Positions 1-13,142 of a stretch of DNA of 64,000 nucleotides are shown here, piece after piece. A program made the translations under genes and the position numbers. Each line of letters starts with the position of its first letter. Positions within the stretch are counted from its first letter, which is position 1. The DNA comes from Immersiella caudata (taxonomy: Eukaryota; Ascomycota; Sordariomycetes; Sordariales; Lasiosphaeriaceae): positions 3,100,001-3,164,000 of the forward strand of contig JAULSU010000001.1 of NCBI GenBank assembly GCA_030512335.1. Reading direction: 5' to 3'. The notes below the pieces were generated by a model, which was not told the DNA's origin, made no database searches, and saw only the letters and a list, made by a program, of their open reading frames with translations.

Positions 1-966
1 ATAAACCTGCCATTTGTTTCCCTTGTTCTCGTTTCCCATCTAGACCGCCTTATATACCACTTCACCTTGGAATCTACCCCTCCCAACTCCAAAAGTAAGA
101 CCCACCTTTCCGCCCTCTCCCTCCGCATCACTAACAACCACCCAGTGAGCGGCGCCTTCGCCGGTCCCCTCTACGAGCGCGAACACCGCGGCTCCAAAAA
201 ACGCCTCTACCTCGAGCCTTTCTCCAACGGCTGCACCACAGTCCGCCGAAAAGTTACCACAATCGTTCCGGCTCCAGCGCGCCCGCCCCCTCCCCCTGTC
301 ATCGTCGAACCACCTCCGCCTCCCCCACCTGTGCTCGCCCTGCCTCCGCCTCCTCCCCCACTTCCTCCTGTTGTCGAGGTGCCTCCACCTCCGCCGCCTG
401 TTGTCGTTCTCCCACCCCCACCCCCACCCCCGCTGCCTGAGCCCGATACGATTGACGTCATCGCTGTCGATATTGATCCTCCCGAGAGGCGCCGACGACG
501 AAGGAGAAGCAGATCTCACACTCGAGAGAGGGATCGTGAGGTGATTATCGAGCGCGAGAGGATGGTTCCCGTGCTGGTGAAGGTTCCCGTTCCCGTCCCC
601 GTCCCCGTGCGCCAGGAGCTAGAGACTTTCCGGTATGTGGACGGTCCTAGGCCAGTCTCGCTACCGCCGAGGAGGAGAAGCCCCGAGGCGAGCCCGGCGA
701 GGAGGAGCAGCGTTGAGAGGGAGAGGATATGTGTGACCATCGAGGATCGGCAGAGGGAGGGCGAGAGGAGGTATTATGATGAGGGGAGGAGGTATCATCA
801 TCAGCACTACGACCGCCATCACTATGATCACCACCACGACTATCATCACCATGATGATCATCATCACGATCATTGCGATTGTGAGCATATACATGTGCAT
901 GCTACTCACAGGGGGAGGGGCGACTGGGAAGTGGACGGGGAGAGAAGGTATGATGGGAGATGTTGA
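1..966 (+). CDS. 3' part of a Pro-rich, Arg-rich, His-rich hypothetical protein (5' end outside window)
   Basis: The reading frame is open from base 1 to the TGA ending at 966 and has no convincing ATG, so this is the 3' part of a gene that begins upstream. A CTAAC at 131-135 followed by CAG at 143-145 looks like a fungal 3' splice site, so the coding exon probably starts at 146. The product has long proline runs (about 285-440), an Arg/Ser block (RRRRRRRSRS, about 490-520), a Val-Pro repeat, and a C-terminal tail of about 40 residues dominated by His and Asp (about 795-910). I do not recognise the family. The composition suggests a disordered protein, and the His/Asp tail could bind metal, but that is inference. 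GC-rich strand asymmetry produces long antisense ORFs here that I treat as shadows. Confidence 0.6.
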   Translation: MNLPFVSLVLVSHLDRLIYHFTLESTPPNSKSKTHLSALSLRITNNHPVSGAFAGPLYEREHRGSKKRLYLEPFSNGCTTVRRKVTTIVPAPARPPPPPVIVEPPPPPPPVLALPPPPPPLPPVVEVPPPPPPVVVLPPPPPPPLPEPDTIDVIAVDIDPPERRRRRRRSRSHTRERDREVIIERERMVPVLVKVPVPVPVPVRQELETFRYVDGPRPVSLPPRRRSPEASPARRSSVERERICVTIEDRQREGERRYYDEGRRYHHQHYDRHHYDHHHDYHHHDDHHHDHCDCEHIHVHATHRGRGDWEVDGERRYDGRC

Positions 967-3900
967 ATGTGAATGGAGGTGCCGATGATGACAATGGTAA
1001 TGTAGACACGCTGGAACTGGTTCATGATGTTATGATCGATCGCTTGTAGCGAGGTTTGTTTGTCGATAGGCTAGGATTCGGATGCATTGCTTTTGGATTG
1101 GCGTTTGGCTTGTTGGAATGTAGGGGGATTGGCAGAAACGGATCATTGATATGATTTTATCGAACTAGCTGCTATTCGCACTCCAAAGTGCCTTGACGAC
1201 CGCAGGTGGTGACTGCATCTTCACTTGGCCTTTGTCGGGGACGGCTAGTTGCTCCTACAGCGTTTCAACTGAGAGTAGTGAAGTGTGAAGTGAGGATATG
1301 ATTTAGATAGGGAATCTGGGTAACTCGAATCGTATGAGCATCGGTTTTGCAGTCGAGGTGCTGTTGATATCGTCCGCACGTTGAAGGTCGACCCAAACGA
1401 TCGGTATGGCGCCTTTATGTAATTTGCGCAGCGCAAAAGTTTCATCGTTGTCGGGTTTCAGTAGCATCGGGGTAGGTGTGTTGGGTTGGACGAAGGACTC
1501 AACTTTATTGAATCTATGCATCGATGTGCAAGATGCCTTGCGAAAGTTCCGTCCTTTCCGTTGTGCTCAAGATTCGTACCACAATATGTTTGCGGCTAAA
1601 GAATCGCTCCTGAGCAAGGTTGTATTGTATCTAATGAGAGAACACGCCTCTTCAGACCTTGGGGATTGACAACAGAGGAGCAGACGTGATGGTGTCGGGA
1701 GAAGAGATGGCCGCCGCGAGAAGGGCGCGTGATCACATGACCTTTGGGGGCCTCAATTCAGCAAATTAGGGTGCCGATCCCAAGCGGGCTTGGCACGGGC
1801 CAAGAGGGTGGTGGGGGCTCCGGATATTCTGAAACGGACGCTGAGACCTGGCGCGCAGCCCACTTTGGTTTCAGACCACCAAACGTCGCTGCTTCGGAGG
1901 GAACCCTTCTGCTCTTGTGAGTCGGTCTAGTTCCTGCATCTGGTTCAGATCCTGCGAAGCGGCTGTTGAGACCTGTCAGCTCCCGAACAGGTCGGCGAGG
2001 CGACGAGAGAAATAGCAGCGACGGGATTCGGAGGAGGGGGTCTGGACCTCCGGTCAAACAACGAAACGAAGTCTCAAGTTGTGGTCAGTTGACGTTGTAT
2101 GCGTCAAGGACCAGGTCGAGTCGATTGTGGGAGAGGGTTATGCCAGACACTGACAGAGCGCAAAAGGATCGACGTCCTTGTCATCTCGTTGAGCTGGCTG
2201 CGAGCTTTGGCTACGGCTTCAGAGGTCCCTTTCTTGTCAGCCGCGGCCGGGCAAGACCGAGCGCATGATCACCAACGGCTCGCTCCAACGCCTTGGTTTG
2301 CTCCCTTCTAGACCCGTTCAGTGTGTTTCGTGCAGCGCATCGCCGGTGGAAGCCGGGAAACAGGACACACGACCAGATACGGCTGTCTACCTCACGGAGG
2401 CCCCGTCTTCTCACGGAAAATAAACCGCCCGTTTATACTGATCCGGACTCCAGGCAGGCGCATGGAAATCGGTTTCAGCTCATGGTGTCATCAACATCCA
2501 CCGTCGTCGGCCTGATCTTCTTCGATGGTGGTCCCGACAGTCTCATGGCGTGGCGTCCAGATGAATCCGATCACGATCGCGTGCCAAGCGATCTCGCCTG
2601 ACCTGTTTAGATCGCCAAAAAAATGGCGCCAGAAGAGAGACCGAAAGTACAGACGAAAACATGATCGCCGTCATTGATCGATATGTGACGCGTGGACAGC
2701 CTGATCGCCGCAACCACCAGCTTCGGCTTCACGACAGAGTCGGTTATAAAAAGAAACACGGGCGGAAATTTGAAACTCCAGGACATTTGTGCCCTGGAAG
2801 ATCAACTACGCAGCACAAGATGCTGTGTAATCAATCTCACATCGGTGCAGCTAATGTCATCGACGTCGTCTTGTCCCCTCCCGCTGTCAGATGAACAAAA
2901 GAAACGGCCCCTTTCTGCAGGGACCATCTGATGCCCAGTTCATCGGTCAAAGTGGTTGCAGGTGGTGGCTGGCTCGCTAACCCGCTCCGCAAGCCCGCCT
3001 CCCCACAACCCGAGCCCGGCATGTTTCGGATGATGTAACCGACCAGTTCCATCACGTCGCGACATCACCTTTGATGAGCGGCGGTCAGCTCCTGCGCGCG
3101 GCCTGAGGACCCGATTTTCTGTCTCGACATCATCTAGAATGTCTAATGATGAGCTGGACTCATTTACGAGCTTCATCTATGAGAGTTAGGGCGGTTCTCG
3201 GCAAAGTGTGGTTACATATGGGTGAGAACTCCACCTGGCCGTCTGCATCGACCCGCAATGGGGAAAGTTCAGGGGCTCCCATCAGCGATAAACACGCCAA
3301 TCGCGGTGCTCTGCTGGCTTCTTCGGCCACGTGAGAGACCACACCACAAAGGACCATTTCGGTGTCTTGCATGGGCAGCATCGTCTGAAAGGCCCGTCGT
3401 CCTGTATTTCGAAACACGGATTTCTTACGGCTTTTATGACGATATTTTGCGCACTCTTTGCGGTAAGCTGCTAGCCAATTCCACATTGCCGCATCATGAT
3501 CCAGCTAGCCGCTGCTTGATCCGCCCTTGTCGTCGACCGAGGGTGGTGCCCATCCTGGCTTCCCTTCGCCGCGTGCGGGGTGACCGCCGAGGTAGCCGAA
3601 TGGTGGTCTGAGAAGGGGGTCTAATCTGCGAGCCAAACCTGCTCCGCAGATGTATCCCTGCAGGCCATCAAGGTGAGGACGATCGAATTTAAGGGGAATA
3701 TACGAAGTTTGCCACATAATCCCCGAAAGGCCACCGACTACACCGTGCTTTCACACTTGTTCACTCAGTTGATTTCACTTGTTATTAGACAGAGATGACG
3801 AAGGACCCGGCAGAAGACATTGGCGAAGTCACAGCAGGTTGTGCTGGCTCTCTCGGGTGCCCCCAAGGTTTCCAGCGCTTCTCGAATCCGGAACTGGTGG

Positions 3901-6572
3901 GCCCTGGCGGAGAATACGCCTGACTTGGGAACCCGGAAAGTAGGAAACCGAAACCCCACGTCTACTGTGTACCTGCGAAAAGGAGGCTAAGCTAGTATCA
4001 TGGCGGTCAGCACTGCAGAGGGATCTCCTTGCTATCGATTCCAAGCTTTGCTGATGGGCATGGATCCCCGTGTTCGCTTCCACGGAATGGCCTGAGAAGT
4101 TGGTTCCATCCCGCCCAGATAAGCGCGGGACAGCGACTTTCAGTTGACCGTGATTCTCTGCCAATCATCTCGATGATGGAACACAACAACATGAACGTTT
4201 GCACTAGGAGCCTCGTCCCTGGCGAGGAACTGCTTGGACCTCCATCTGCAGGGACGCCCGCCTCCTTTGCGTCGCCAAGGCCATGAGAGAACCTTCTTGT
4301 CGTGGTGAGGAACGTGACGAGCAGAAGTGGTTGCATCACTGGTAACGGCTCGTCCTGGCCGCTTGTTTCTGACGAGGGCTCCCCAGATTTGTGGCAGATG
4401 TTTGTCACACCCAAGGCTGGGACTTCAAATGAGAATCCCTCCTTTCCGTCGCACAGATGAACCCAGGCGCCTGCGAGTGTTTCCGCATCCGTCCACATGC
4501 GTTCGCTGCTGGGTTGATAGTTCAAGGGACAATTGGATCACTGGGGTGGCCTTTCTAGTGCTCGATCGCTGAACGGCTCGAGAGGTTAGAGGCACAACGC
4601 TGAAGCTCACAAGATCACCAAAATAGTTGAAATTTCTGCGCTTTGCGACCCTGAAGTCCATGCTGCACAGGCTCATTTTAGCTGCCCCCCAAGTGCTAGT
4701 CTCCTGCATGATACATCCGCTTGGGTCGATGCGCGCATTGGGGTCGAGAGCCTCAAATAATTCGGGGGCCGATGTTCTCTACCCTGGCTGGTAGAGTACG
4801 GCGACAACCTAAGATGACGAGCTGTTAGAGGTGACGCCGAAACCGCTGCTCTCAGCCGCGGGCACGAAAACACAACACTTCCGCCTGTCCACACCGAGCT
4901 TTCCAGCCTCAACAGCAGAAACGCAATGCAACCTGATGAATGGTGGATCTGGAGTCGATTGCCACAACCAACATTGCAACCCTGATCCTTGAATTAAACC
5001 CCAGGCAAGGATCAGGGGTTGCTGTAGGAGCAGCTGAAGCAAATTTGCCGCTACATTGTAGTTGTCTAACAGCGAATATCTTGAGGAACGAGGGCATCAA
5101 AAGGAAGTCTTCGAACGCGAAACATTTTGATGACTTGTCGGGTTACGTTAAACGTCTATCGATTTGACCAGCCCTCCCACAGAGGCCCCGGGCTGCTGGA
5201 AGCATTACTGGAAGCCGCCAGGCCGTTAGTGGACCCGCCCTTTGGCCATGCACACACATTTCCGGACTGCGATGTGACTCGTCGGACGAGTCAAGAAAAC
5301 TCGCTCCCAACAGCCTGCGAACGACCGCAAACCGGACACGCCAGCACGACTCAGGCAGTATCAACGACGGCCTTGTTGGCCCGGTTTCGAGTCTCAAAGA
5401 CACTGGGCCGGCTAAATCGACGCGGAACTTGCCTCGCGAGGAGGGGGAGAGACTTGTTTCAGAATTCCCAAGACTCCCATGGTTCGGGGCGGCAGGCTGA
5501 TGGGGGCTGTTAGTGAGGATCCCGCAAGCCGCACCCCTGGCGCTACCGTGCTGCGGCCAAGAAAAAGAGAGGACCAAGACTTTGCCCGGCCGGCAGAAGC
5601 GATTTCTGGGGGCGAAGGATGCTAGCGGTCTTTTTTATTGAACCAAGCAGCGCGGCATCTGAGATGCAGACACGCAGATGTAGACCGATTTCCAAGACGC
5701 TGACTACCGGAAATTAATATGAATTTTAAACAAGAAGCAGAGGGACGACGTCTGCTTGTGATTTCGTTGACAAAGTGGGATGGATGCAAGAGATATCGCT
5801 TCTCAAAATTGGCGCGTGACAGGGGCTCATAATAAGAGCCGGTCAGGGGTGGCAGCCGCCAGGTCGAGGTCAGAGCTTTTGGTGTTGACAGTGCTGGACG
5901 GGGCAGCCGTTTTGGGGCGGGGATTTGGTCGAGAGATGGGAAAACCTCCCACCACCACTGTCACCAAGTAATTGACGCGGCCCTGTGCCTGCAGCACCCG
6001 TTTGATAGATCTGCCTCTCATCTCGGTTTCTTGACCTCGCGGAGTGCGCATCACGTCGGACGGACCGCTCGAAGGACGAGTCGCCGTAGCCGAACCTAAG
6101 AAACCTGGATTCTTGGACCGGCTCCGGACGCACTGAGCCGCCAAGTTTGCCGGTCTCAGAGGCTTTGATAGCCGCAGTTACAGCAGTTACAGACTGCATC
6201 TTTGCGCACCGCGCTCGCGACGACACGGCAAGACCGTTTTCTTGACATCGTTATTTATCCAACTGGTGTGCCGCCGCCTCTCGTTCGTCGTCCCGACCGC
6301 GTGCCCTGAGCGCCCACCTCTACCATCCCTCGACCTGCCATTCCGGCTTTTGCTGTGCTAAGCCGCGCACACGCTCCCGCCGTTCGAAGGTCACCCACCA
6401 CCCCACCCCCCGCCGCCGCACCCGGGCAGAGGCAAGGCGAGTTAATATATGCGACGTCAATCAGGGTCACCCAAGCAGCTCGAAACCGCTGCGAGTTGTC
6501 CTGCGTTCAGCACTGACCCCTCGGCCCTTCGTCGACAATTGGCCAAGCCGTCCGCCTGTCGCATAGCAGACC
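967..6572. other. Gene-poor stretch of about 5.6 kb
   Basis: No ORF here exceeds about 170 codons, and none shows a recognisable domain or a splice pattern joining neighbouring ORFs. The last part (about 6240-6572) is pyrimidine-rich and is probably the promoter and 5' UTR of the RhoGAP gene. I see no terminal repeats or transposase motifs. It may hold decayed sequence or noncoding transcription units. Confidence 0.5.
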
Positions 6573-9500
6573 ATGTCGCAGCTCGCGCTCCAGAGCGACG
6601 GAGGTCTGCTGAACCAACCTCATCTTCTCGATCACCAGCCTCTGGCATCGTCGAGTGATTCGAGTCCTCAGTCTATGGATTCCACCTTCCAGGACAGCCC
6701 TACCATCGGGAGGACCCAAATCCTTGACTACTCCTCGAACAGTCCGCTGCAATCGCCATCGTCGTCGACGAGCTCCAGGTACGTTTTCGGGACGGGATTG
6801 ACCCTTTTGCCCCTGTCGCCCCGTTTGATTCCGGTGCTTCGTACCCTGTTTTGCTCTGCTTTGCGTTCTGCAGACATTTTTTTTTTTTTTGCGCTGGGGA
6901 TTGTTCTGCTACGTTTGTTGCTGTTTTGACGAGGCCCCGTTTTGGCGGGCTTCATTTTCCTTCTTTCCACCCATCCCCCTCCTGACCAAAAATATTTCCT
7001 GGTAGCTGGGTCACTTTTCTGGTGCTGCCCTCTCCACCATTCACATCCTCCACCCCCAGCGCAGCCAACGGTCGGGCTCGACGTTGGGAAACTACAAGTC
7101 ACCCAGCTGCCAGCCCACGGCCCATTCAGCACCATCAGACGCAGCCCAGTGCAAATCGGCTCGCCGCCAGCGTTTTGCGTGGTATCGGCACTGTCGTGTG
7201 ACAGCATCGGGTTCTGCAGTGTCCAGAAATACTAACCCAATACCTTCGCTCGCACCAGGTCCATACGGAAAGCTGCACCTAGTCCGCTCCACTCGAGCAC
7301 CGCTGCCTCGCCGCCAACAACGAGTTCCGGCCCAACGTCCTCTGCCGCCGACTACCTGTCGTCTGTCCCACGCATCGTAACCACCTCAGCTCCAGACGAC
7401 CGTTCGACACAGGCATCCGAGAAGACGTACTACAATAGCGAGTCCTCGGGTGCTACTACGCCTGAGGAGAGAAGCCCAGGGTGCGTTCGAGATCATGGAC
7501 CTCTCTTTTATTGTCCCCCGTTCTTGGCGGCAGCGTCTGTTGCCGCCGCGAGCTGCGAGCGCTGAGCCTCGAGCTAACTATTTTGTTGTTGCCAGACCGG
7601 CACCTCCTCCCCCCCAACGATTCCCGAATGATAACCGCAGCGTCTCCGACCCTGTCGTGAACCCAAAGCCCCCGGGCGGCTCCTCCGCCGGCTCCTCCTC
7701 GACCATGGCGGGCGCCTCAGGCATGCGGGCAGAGCTCGCGAAGGGCGCGCCCAGAAACTCGTCGATGGACTCAGCAATCTCGGCGATATCGTCACGGTCG
7801 AATGGCCCTAATAAGGCATCTCCCGAGTCGACCCCAGGACCGACAGACATTGCAAACCTAATCAAGACGGCCGGCAGTCCCGAGGCGGTCATCCAGTACC
7901 TGTTGAAGGAGAAACAGTCGCAGTCGCAACAGAACGCGCAGTTATGGCGATTAGTCGACAAGCAAAGAGCCATGATCCTCGGGCTGAACAAGGATCTAGA
8001 GCGGGCGTTGAAAGACAAGGAAAAGTATAGGAAAAAACTGAAGGAAGTTGTAGGCGACGCCGAAGTACCGGCCATTCCAGCGGTACCGCCCCCACGGGCA
8101 CAGGGAGCGACCAGGGATGGAGCAAGCGCGGCGAGGGCGCCGCCAAAAGAAACCGTGTTGGAAGTCCCGGTGTCGCCAGGGTTGGATTCGGATAGCCAGA
8201 AGCAGTCTCCTATTAACGTGTCGATGGCGCCTTACCCAATCACGCCGCCTGCGGATCAGCCGAACGGACCCCAATCAGCTGTCGGAGAGATGTTGGATCC
8301 TTTGCACGCGATGCCGAAACCAAGTGAGCACGCGCTGGACCAGTTCGATCCCGACGCCCAGGAACGCGAGGCCGAAGCGGCCCGGAAGCAAGCCGACGAT
8401 GCCAAGGATCTTCGAGTCAACCCGGGCATCCCCCCGTCTCGTAGCTTCGCCCAGCAGCCCCCACGAATGCCACCTCCCCAGATTCCCGCCGCTCTCCCCG
8501 CAAGAGTATCCAGCCTCGAGGAAGGAATTGCGCAATTCCCTCCACCACCAGCGCCCCCTCCACGCAAGCCGCCACCCGCGCCGCTCCACCTTAAGAACTT
8601 GCAGCAGCAGAGCCCTACTCTACCTTTGGATGAAGATTTGGAAACGGACACCGACTATGATGATATTCTTGAAGTGGAAGAAATTCAGCCCGATGACCGG
8701 CGGGGACGGCGAAGAACCCGGGAGGAGGATGATCGAGATCGCGAGATCATGGCCCTCAAGGAAGCCGAACTTCGCAGTCAGTCGAGGAAGAGTAAGAGCA
8801 GTAGCAAGGGGACGACGCCAAAGGAGGAGATTCCTCCCACCCCGAAGGTCGGGGATATGCCGGCTAGCCCTAGGCTGATTCAGATAGGTAAGCCTCAAAG
8901 AGAGGCTGCGTCTCTGGCAGGCGTTTTGAGCGGCACGAGCAATCAACAATTGGAGTCTCGGTCGATCACGATGCCGCTGTTGAGTCCTGGCCTTCCCTCC
9001 AGTCCGAGACCCATGGGTTTCAAATCACCAGTCAACTCACCACCGCTTTCGCCTCTAGGCGTGTCGAGCTTCCCTGGAGCTCCTCTGTCCCCGCGCCCGC
9101 CGCGGGCTCCTATTCCGTTGCCCCCGAATACCCCTCTTCAGACACCTTCCCCAGCGCAGCCGGCAGGGGAGCCATTGGTTCTTCAGACGCCGAAGCCGCT
9201 CAACATCGTCAAAAAGGGGCCGGAGAGTATCGAGTCCTCGTCAAGTCCGACCAAGAGCAGCCACGAGAGTCCGGCGGGAGGAAGAACCAGAACCTTCAAG
9301 GGTCTTGTGACAGAGGAATACCCCGATCTTTTGCTTCCGCCAAATGCGCTCCCGTCGGTCGATGTCAGGGTTGCATCTTCCCGCATGAAGCCGTCGAGAG
9401 CGAGCCTGCTGTCTTTAACTCAGCTCGAGGAGGATCCCGTTTTTACGCTGGCTATTCTCTCCCGCGTAGATGGTGGGGAGCTGTGGCGTGTCGAGAAGGA

Positions 9501-11808
9501 CTCACTGTCGCTTGCGAAGCTTGACCAGAGACTGAAGCAATGCCCAGCTTTCACGGCGAAAACCCCCGACCGGTCGCTCTTCAGCGGACACGCTCCGGCG
9601 AAACTCGATGCCCGCCGGGTGGCGCTCAATCAGTATCTGGACGAGTTGCTCAATACGCCGCTCGATACGAGCACAGCGCTCGAGCTTTGCAGATATCTCT
9701 CGACGAACACGCTTCCTCCTAATGCAGACGAGACGGGATCTTCGACAGCCGAAACGAACAAGGAATCGAGCCAAAAGATCGGTCCAGACGGGCGCCCCTT
9801 CCGCAGTGGTTACCTGACAAAGCGCGGGAAGAACTTTGGAGGCTGGAAGGCGAGGTTCTTTGTTTTGGACGGTCCGCATTTGAAGTACTACGAAACCCCT
9901 GGCGGTGCTCATCTCGGTACCATCAAGCTTCCAAGGGCGCAAATCGGAAAGCAGTCGCAGCACGGCAATGAGGGATCTCCGGCTCGCGGTTCTGGGACAG
10001 AGGATGTTGACAATCAATACCGTCACGCCTTCTTGATTCTGGAGCCAAAGAAAAAGGATCCTAATAGTGTGACTAAGCACGTTCTTTGTGCTGAGAGCGA
10101 CCAGGAGCGAGATATGTGGGTGGACGCCTTGCTCCGATGGATTGATTACAGGGATCCGGACGACGAGGATCATCACAAGCAAGACCAGGCCCATGACCGA
10201 CAAGGATCGAACGCCTCAGAGCGTGTGAACGGAAAGAAGAAGAATCAGGGCCGTGGCGGGCAGCGGAAAGACGCTGGCAATGACGAAAACTTGATTGGCG
10301 TCAGCTATGAGGCCACGCGACAAGGCGATATTCCCCAGGGAGCGCCGCCGCCAAGCGCAGGTCTCACCATGTCTTCTCAGGGCCCCTTCGCCATTTCCGG
10401 CCCCCGCGATCCTCAGGTGATCTCCAACTCGGAGGCCTGGGGAAGCAAGTTGGGCATGGGGTTGGCGCCGCCTAATCAGGATGAGAAGAAGGCCAGGAAA
10501 CGCAGCTTCTTTGGATTTGGCCCCAAGACCAGGTCCTCCAGCGACGGAAACGACTCACTCTTTGGCGGCGAGAACGGTGCGGGTGCCAATGGACAAGGAG
10601 GCAATCAGCAGAACAACGGCCCGGTGCGACAGGCATTCGGTGCCTCTCTTGCGGAAGCGGTCCGCTACTGCTCGCCAGTCGATGTCCGGGTCGCCCTTCC
10701 GGCGGTTGTTTACCGTTGCATCCAGTACCTCGAGTCGAAGAATGCCATCTACGAGGAGGGAATTTTCCGTCTGAGCGGATCCAATCTGGTCATCAAGCAG
10801 CTCAAGGAGCGGTTCAATAACGAGGGGGACATCAACCTGATCACCGATCCGCAGTACCACGATATTCACGCTGTGGCCTCCTTGCTCAAGATGTATCTTC
10901 GTGAGCTACCCAACACGATTTTGACGAGCGATTTACGCATGGAGTTCATCGCCGTCACAGAGATGACCAATGTGAAGGAGAAGATCGCGGCCCTCTCGGA
11001 GCTCGTGGAGCGCCTTCCGCAAGCAAACGCCACGCTGTTGAAGTACTTGATCTCGTTCCTCATCAGAATCATCAACCACGCAGACTCAAACAAGATGACA
11101 GTGCGCAATGTCGGAATTGTCTTCTCGCCAACCCTCAATATCCCGGCTCCTGTCTTCGCCATGTTCCTCCAGAACTACGAGCCCATCTTCGGCATCGACC
11201 CAACTGAGTACGAGTTGCCAATCCTGGAGGCCGATGGCCACGAAAGAGGCACTTCTTCCGGCCCTTCGGAGCGCCCCTCGTTCCAAGAGCAGCGGCCATC
11301 GTTTCAGGAGCGACGGCCTTCTGAGGGCCGGCCTTCCACCTCGCACAGCGACTCGCCACATCGTCAGCGTCTGATGGAAGCGGTGATGGAGGGGCAGGCA
11401 AGCCGAAGCTCACCAACGCCGCCTCCCAATCTGCAGCAGATGGCGGCAATGAACATGGCTACCATGCACTCCCGAAGCACTCCGACCCCGCCTCCGCAAC
11501 GTCAGACGACCTACGATGCTCAGTACTTGTCACAGCAAAACATCCAAACCGGCAGCTATACGTCAAGACCGGCATATGAGAGCGGCTTTGTCGTCCCGCC
11601 CGGGTTCGATCCGACACAACTGCACACGCCGACGGGCTTCAAGTCAAATCCGGGTTACGACCAACCCATCTTCTACGGCAACGGCGGCCTCGCTCCGGCG
11701 CCCTACGAGCAGCCATACATCAAGAGCCGCAGGGAGAGCACCATGTTCATGGGAAATCTCACCCAACAAGGCTCCAAGAGTCGCTTACGGGAAGAGAGTC
11801 AGTTCTGA
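6573..11808 (+). CDS. BEM3: PX-PH-RhoGAP GTPase-activating protein (BEM3-like)
   Basis: Spliced model: 6573-6778, 7259-7480, 7596-11808, giving 1546 aa. The 480-nt first intron ends in ACTAAC...CACCAG, and the second uses GTGCGT and GCTAAC...GCCAG. Both junctions keep frame. A coiled coil lies near residues 246-298. A PX domain (about 715-845) is followed by a PH domain (about 875-985, starting FRSGYLTKRG) and a RhoGAP domain (about 1150-1336). The arginine finger is in GIFRLSGS (Arg about 1201). Long disordered Ser/Pro regions fill the rest. This domain order matches yeast Bem3, which stimulates GTP hydrolysis by Cdc42 at sites of polarised growth. PX and PH domains usually bind phosphoinositides at membranes. 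The exact paralog is inferred from architecture; the RhoGAP assignment is secure. Confidence 0.93.
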
Positions 11809-12903
11809 GGACAGGACATGTCAATCAATGGATCTGGCAGGCTTTCCGGACTGTAAATACGCTACGTCTCTTTCTTTTCGGCTGGTGTTTGTTAGCAAAG
11901 ATACCATTTTTCATTGTTTCGGATTCTTTTGTTATTATTTCTTCGTATGACACACGCAGGCGCCATACCCCCGCGGGCGGCCAGCTAATCACGTACCATG
12001 TATGGACGGACGAAAAGACGCGACGAAAGTAGGAAAATGTCAGGCACAATACGGCGATGTGGCGGATACGCAGGAGATGCCCAACGCCGAAGGGACGTCC
12101 GAAGGGTAATCTGTAACATTAGCAAGCACCGAGCTTTGATGTGGCGTTTGGAGGGGGAATTTTCTTGGAGCGGTCTTGTTATTTAGGCTTTGCGTGTCGA
12201 ACCGTGTCTTGGGACTTATGGGAGGCTTGTTGGGGAGCGGGCGTCTTAGCGCCAGCAGAGCTGCCCAGGCACGGCGTTGGGGGTGTTATCATTTAACTAG
12301 AGCGAATAAAACGCTCTGCTGCTTTTCTCCCATTCGTACGTCTCGTGGTCCATGGGTGATGTTGAAACACTTTGAAAAATCCGTGGCCGGTCGTGTTGGT
12401 TGAGGCACTCTGTCGCAAGCTTTGAAACGGAAGGATTGGTGAATGGGGGCAGCCATGACAGCAATGTTTGCGCAGCATGCGGCGCGCAGAAGGCAAATAA
12501 GACCGAGCAGACAGAATAATAATGTCAAGTGTTGGGTCGACCGGGTAAACGGACTCGGCGTGGCTGCCGGCTATTCTGTACGGAGGCAAACACATCGGAG
12601 GTGATAGCTGGGCACTTGGTTTGCGGCAGGGTGCGTACGTAAGTGTCGACTCGCAGGCTGCACCCCCAAACTCGCGCCCGCCGGTTTTAGAAACCTGGAC
12701 GGCCAGCTCGAGGGCGGTGGACCGACCCTTTTCCCCCCGACATCCGACTATTTGATAAGACGAACGGCAGGATCGGTACGTCGGGCGCACAAGGGCCGCT
12801 CGTCATCACCACGAATCCACGACCGACGCCAGTACCCGCGGGCGCTGCATTGCCCACTATTTCCTTGTGCCTGGCGCACGCTACTTGCCGAACGCGCGCG
12901 GCC
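11809..12903. other. Spacer: RhoGAP 3' UTR and promoter of the Zn2Cys6 gene
   Basis: About 1.1 kb with only short ORFs. The T-rich stretch near 11870-11945 fits a 3' UTR. The part next to 12904 is GC-rich and probably holds the transcription-factor promoter and 5' UTR. Confidence 0.45.
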
Positions 12904-13110
12904 ATGGATCCGGGAGTCGATCCCCGCCTGCGCGACCCTACCGGCGTCGGACTGAGACCAGGCCCGCCTGCGACACCCACCCAAGGCCCCAAACCTCTGT
13001 CGACGACACAGCTTCCGTCGCACCCGAGTCAAGCACAAGCACAAGCACACGCGCAGTCGCAGCACGGCAATCCGAATGCCTACCAACAGCACCACCACCA
13101 CCACCACCAC

Positions 13111-13142
<32 letters not shown>

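Noticed and set aside
12850..12903. Upstream in-frame ATG of the Zn2Cys6 gene
   Set aside because: The ATG at 12904 has the better context and starts a cleaner N-terminus; the 18 extra residues look like translated 5' UTR.
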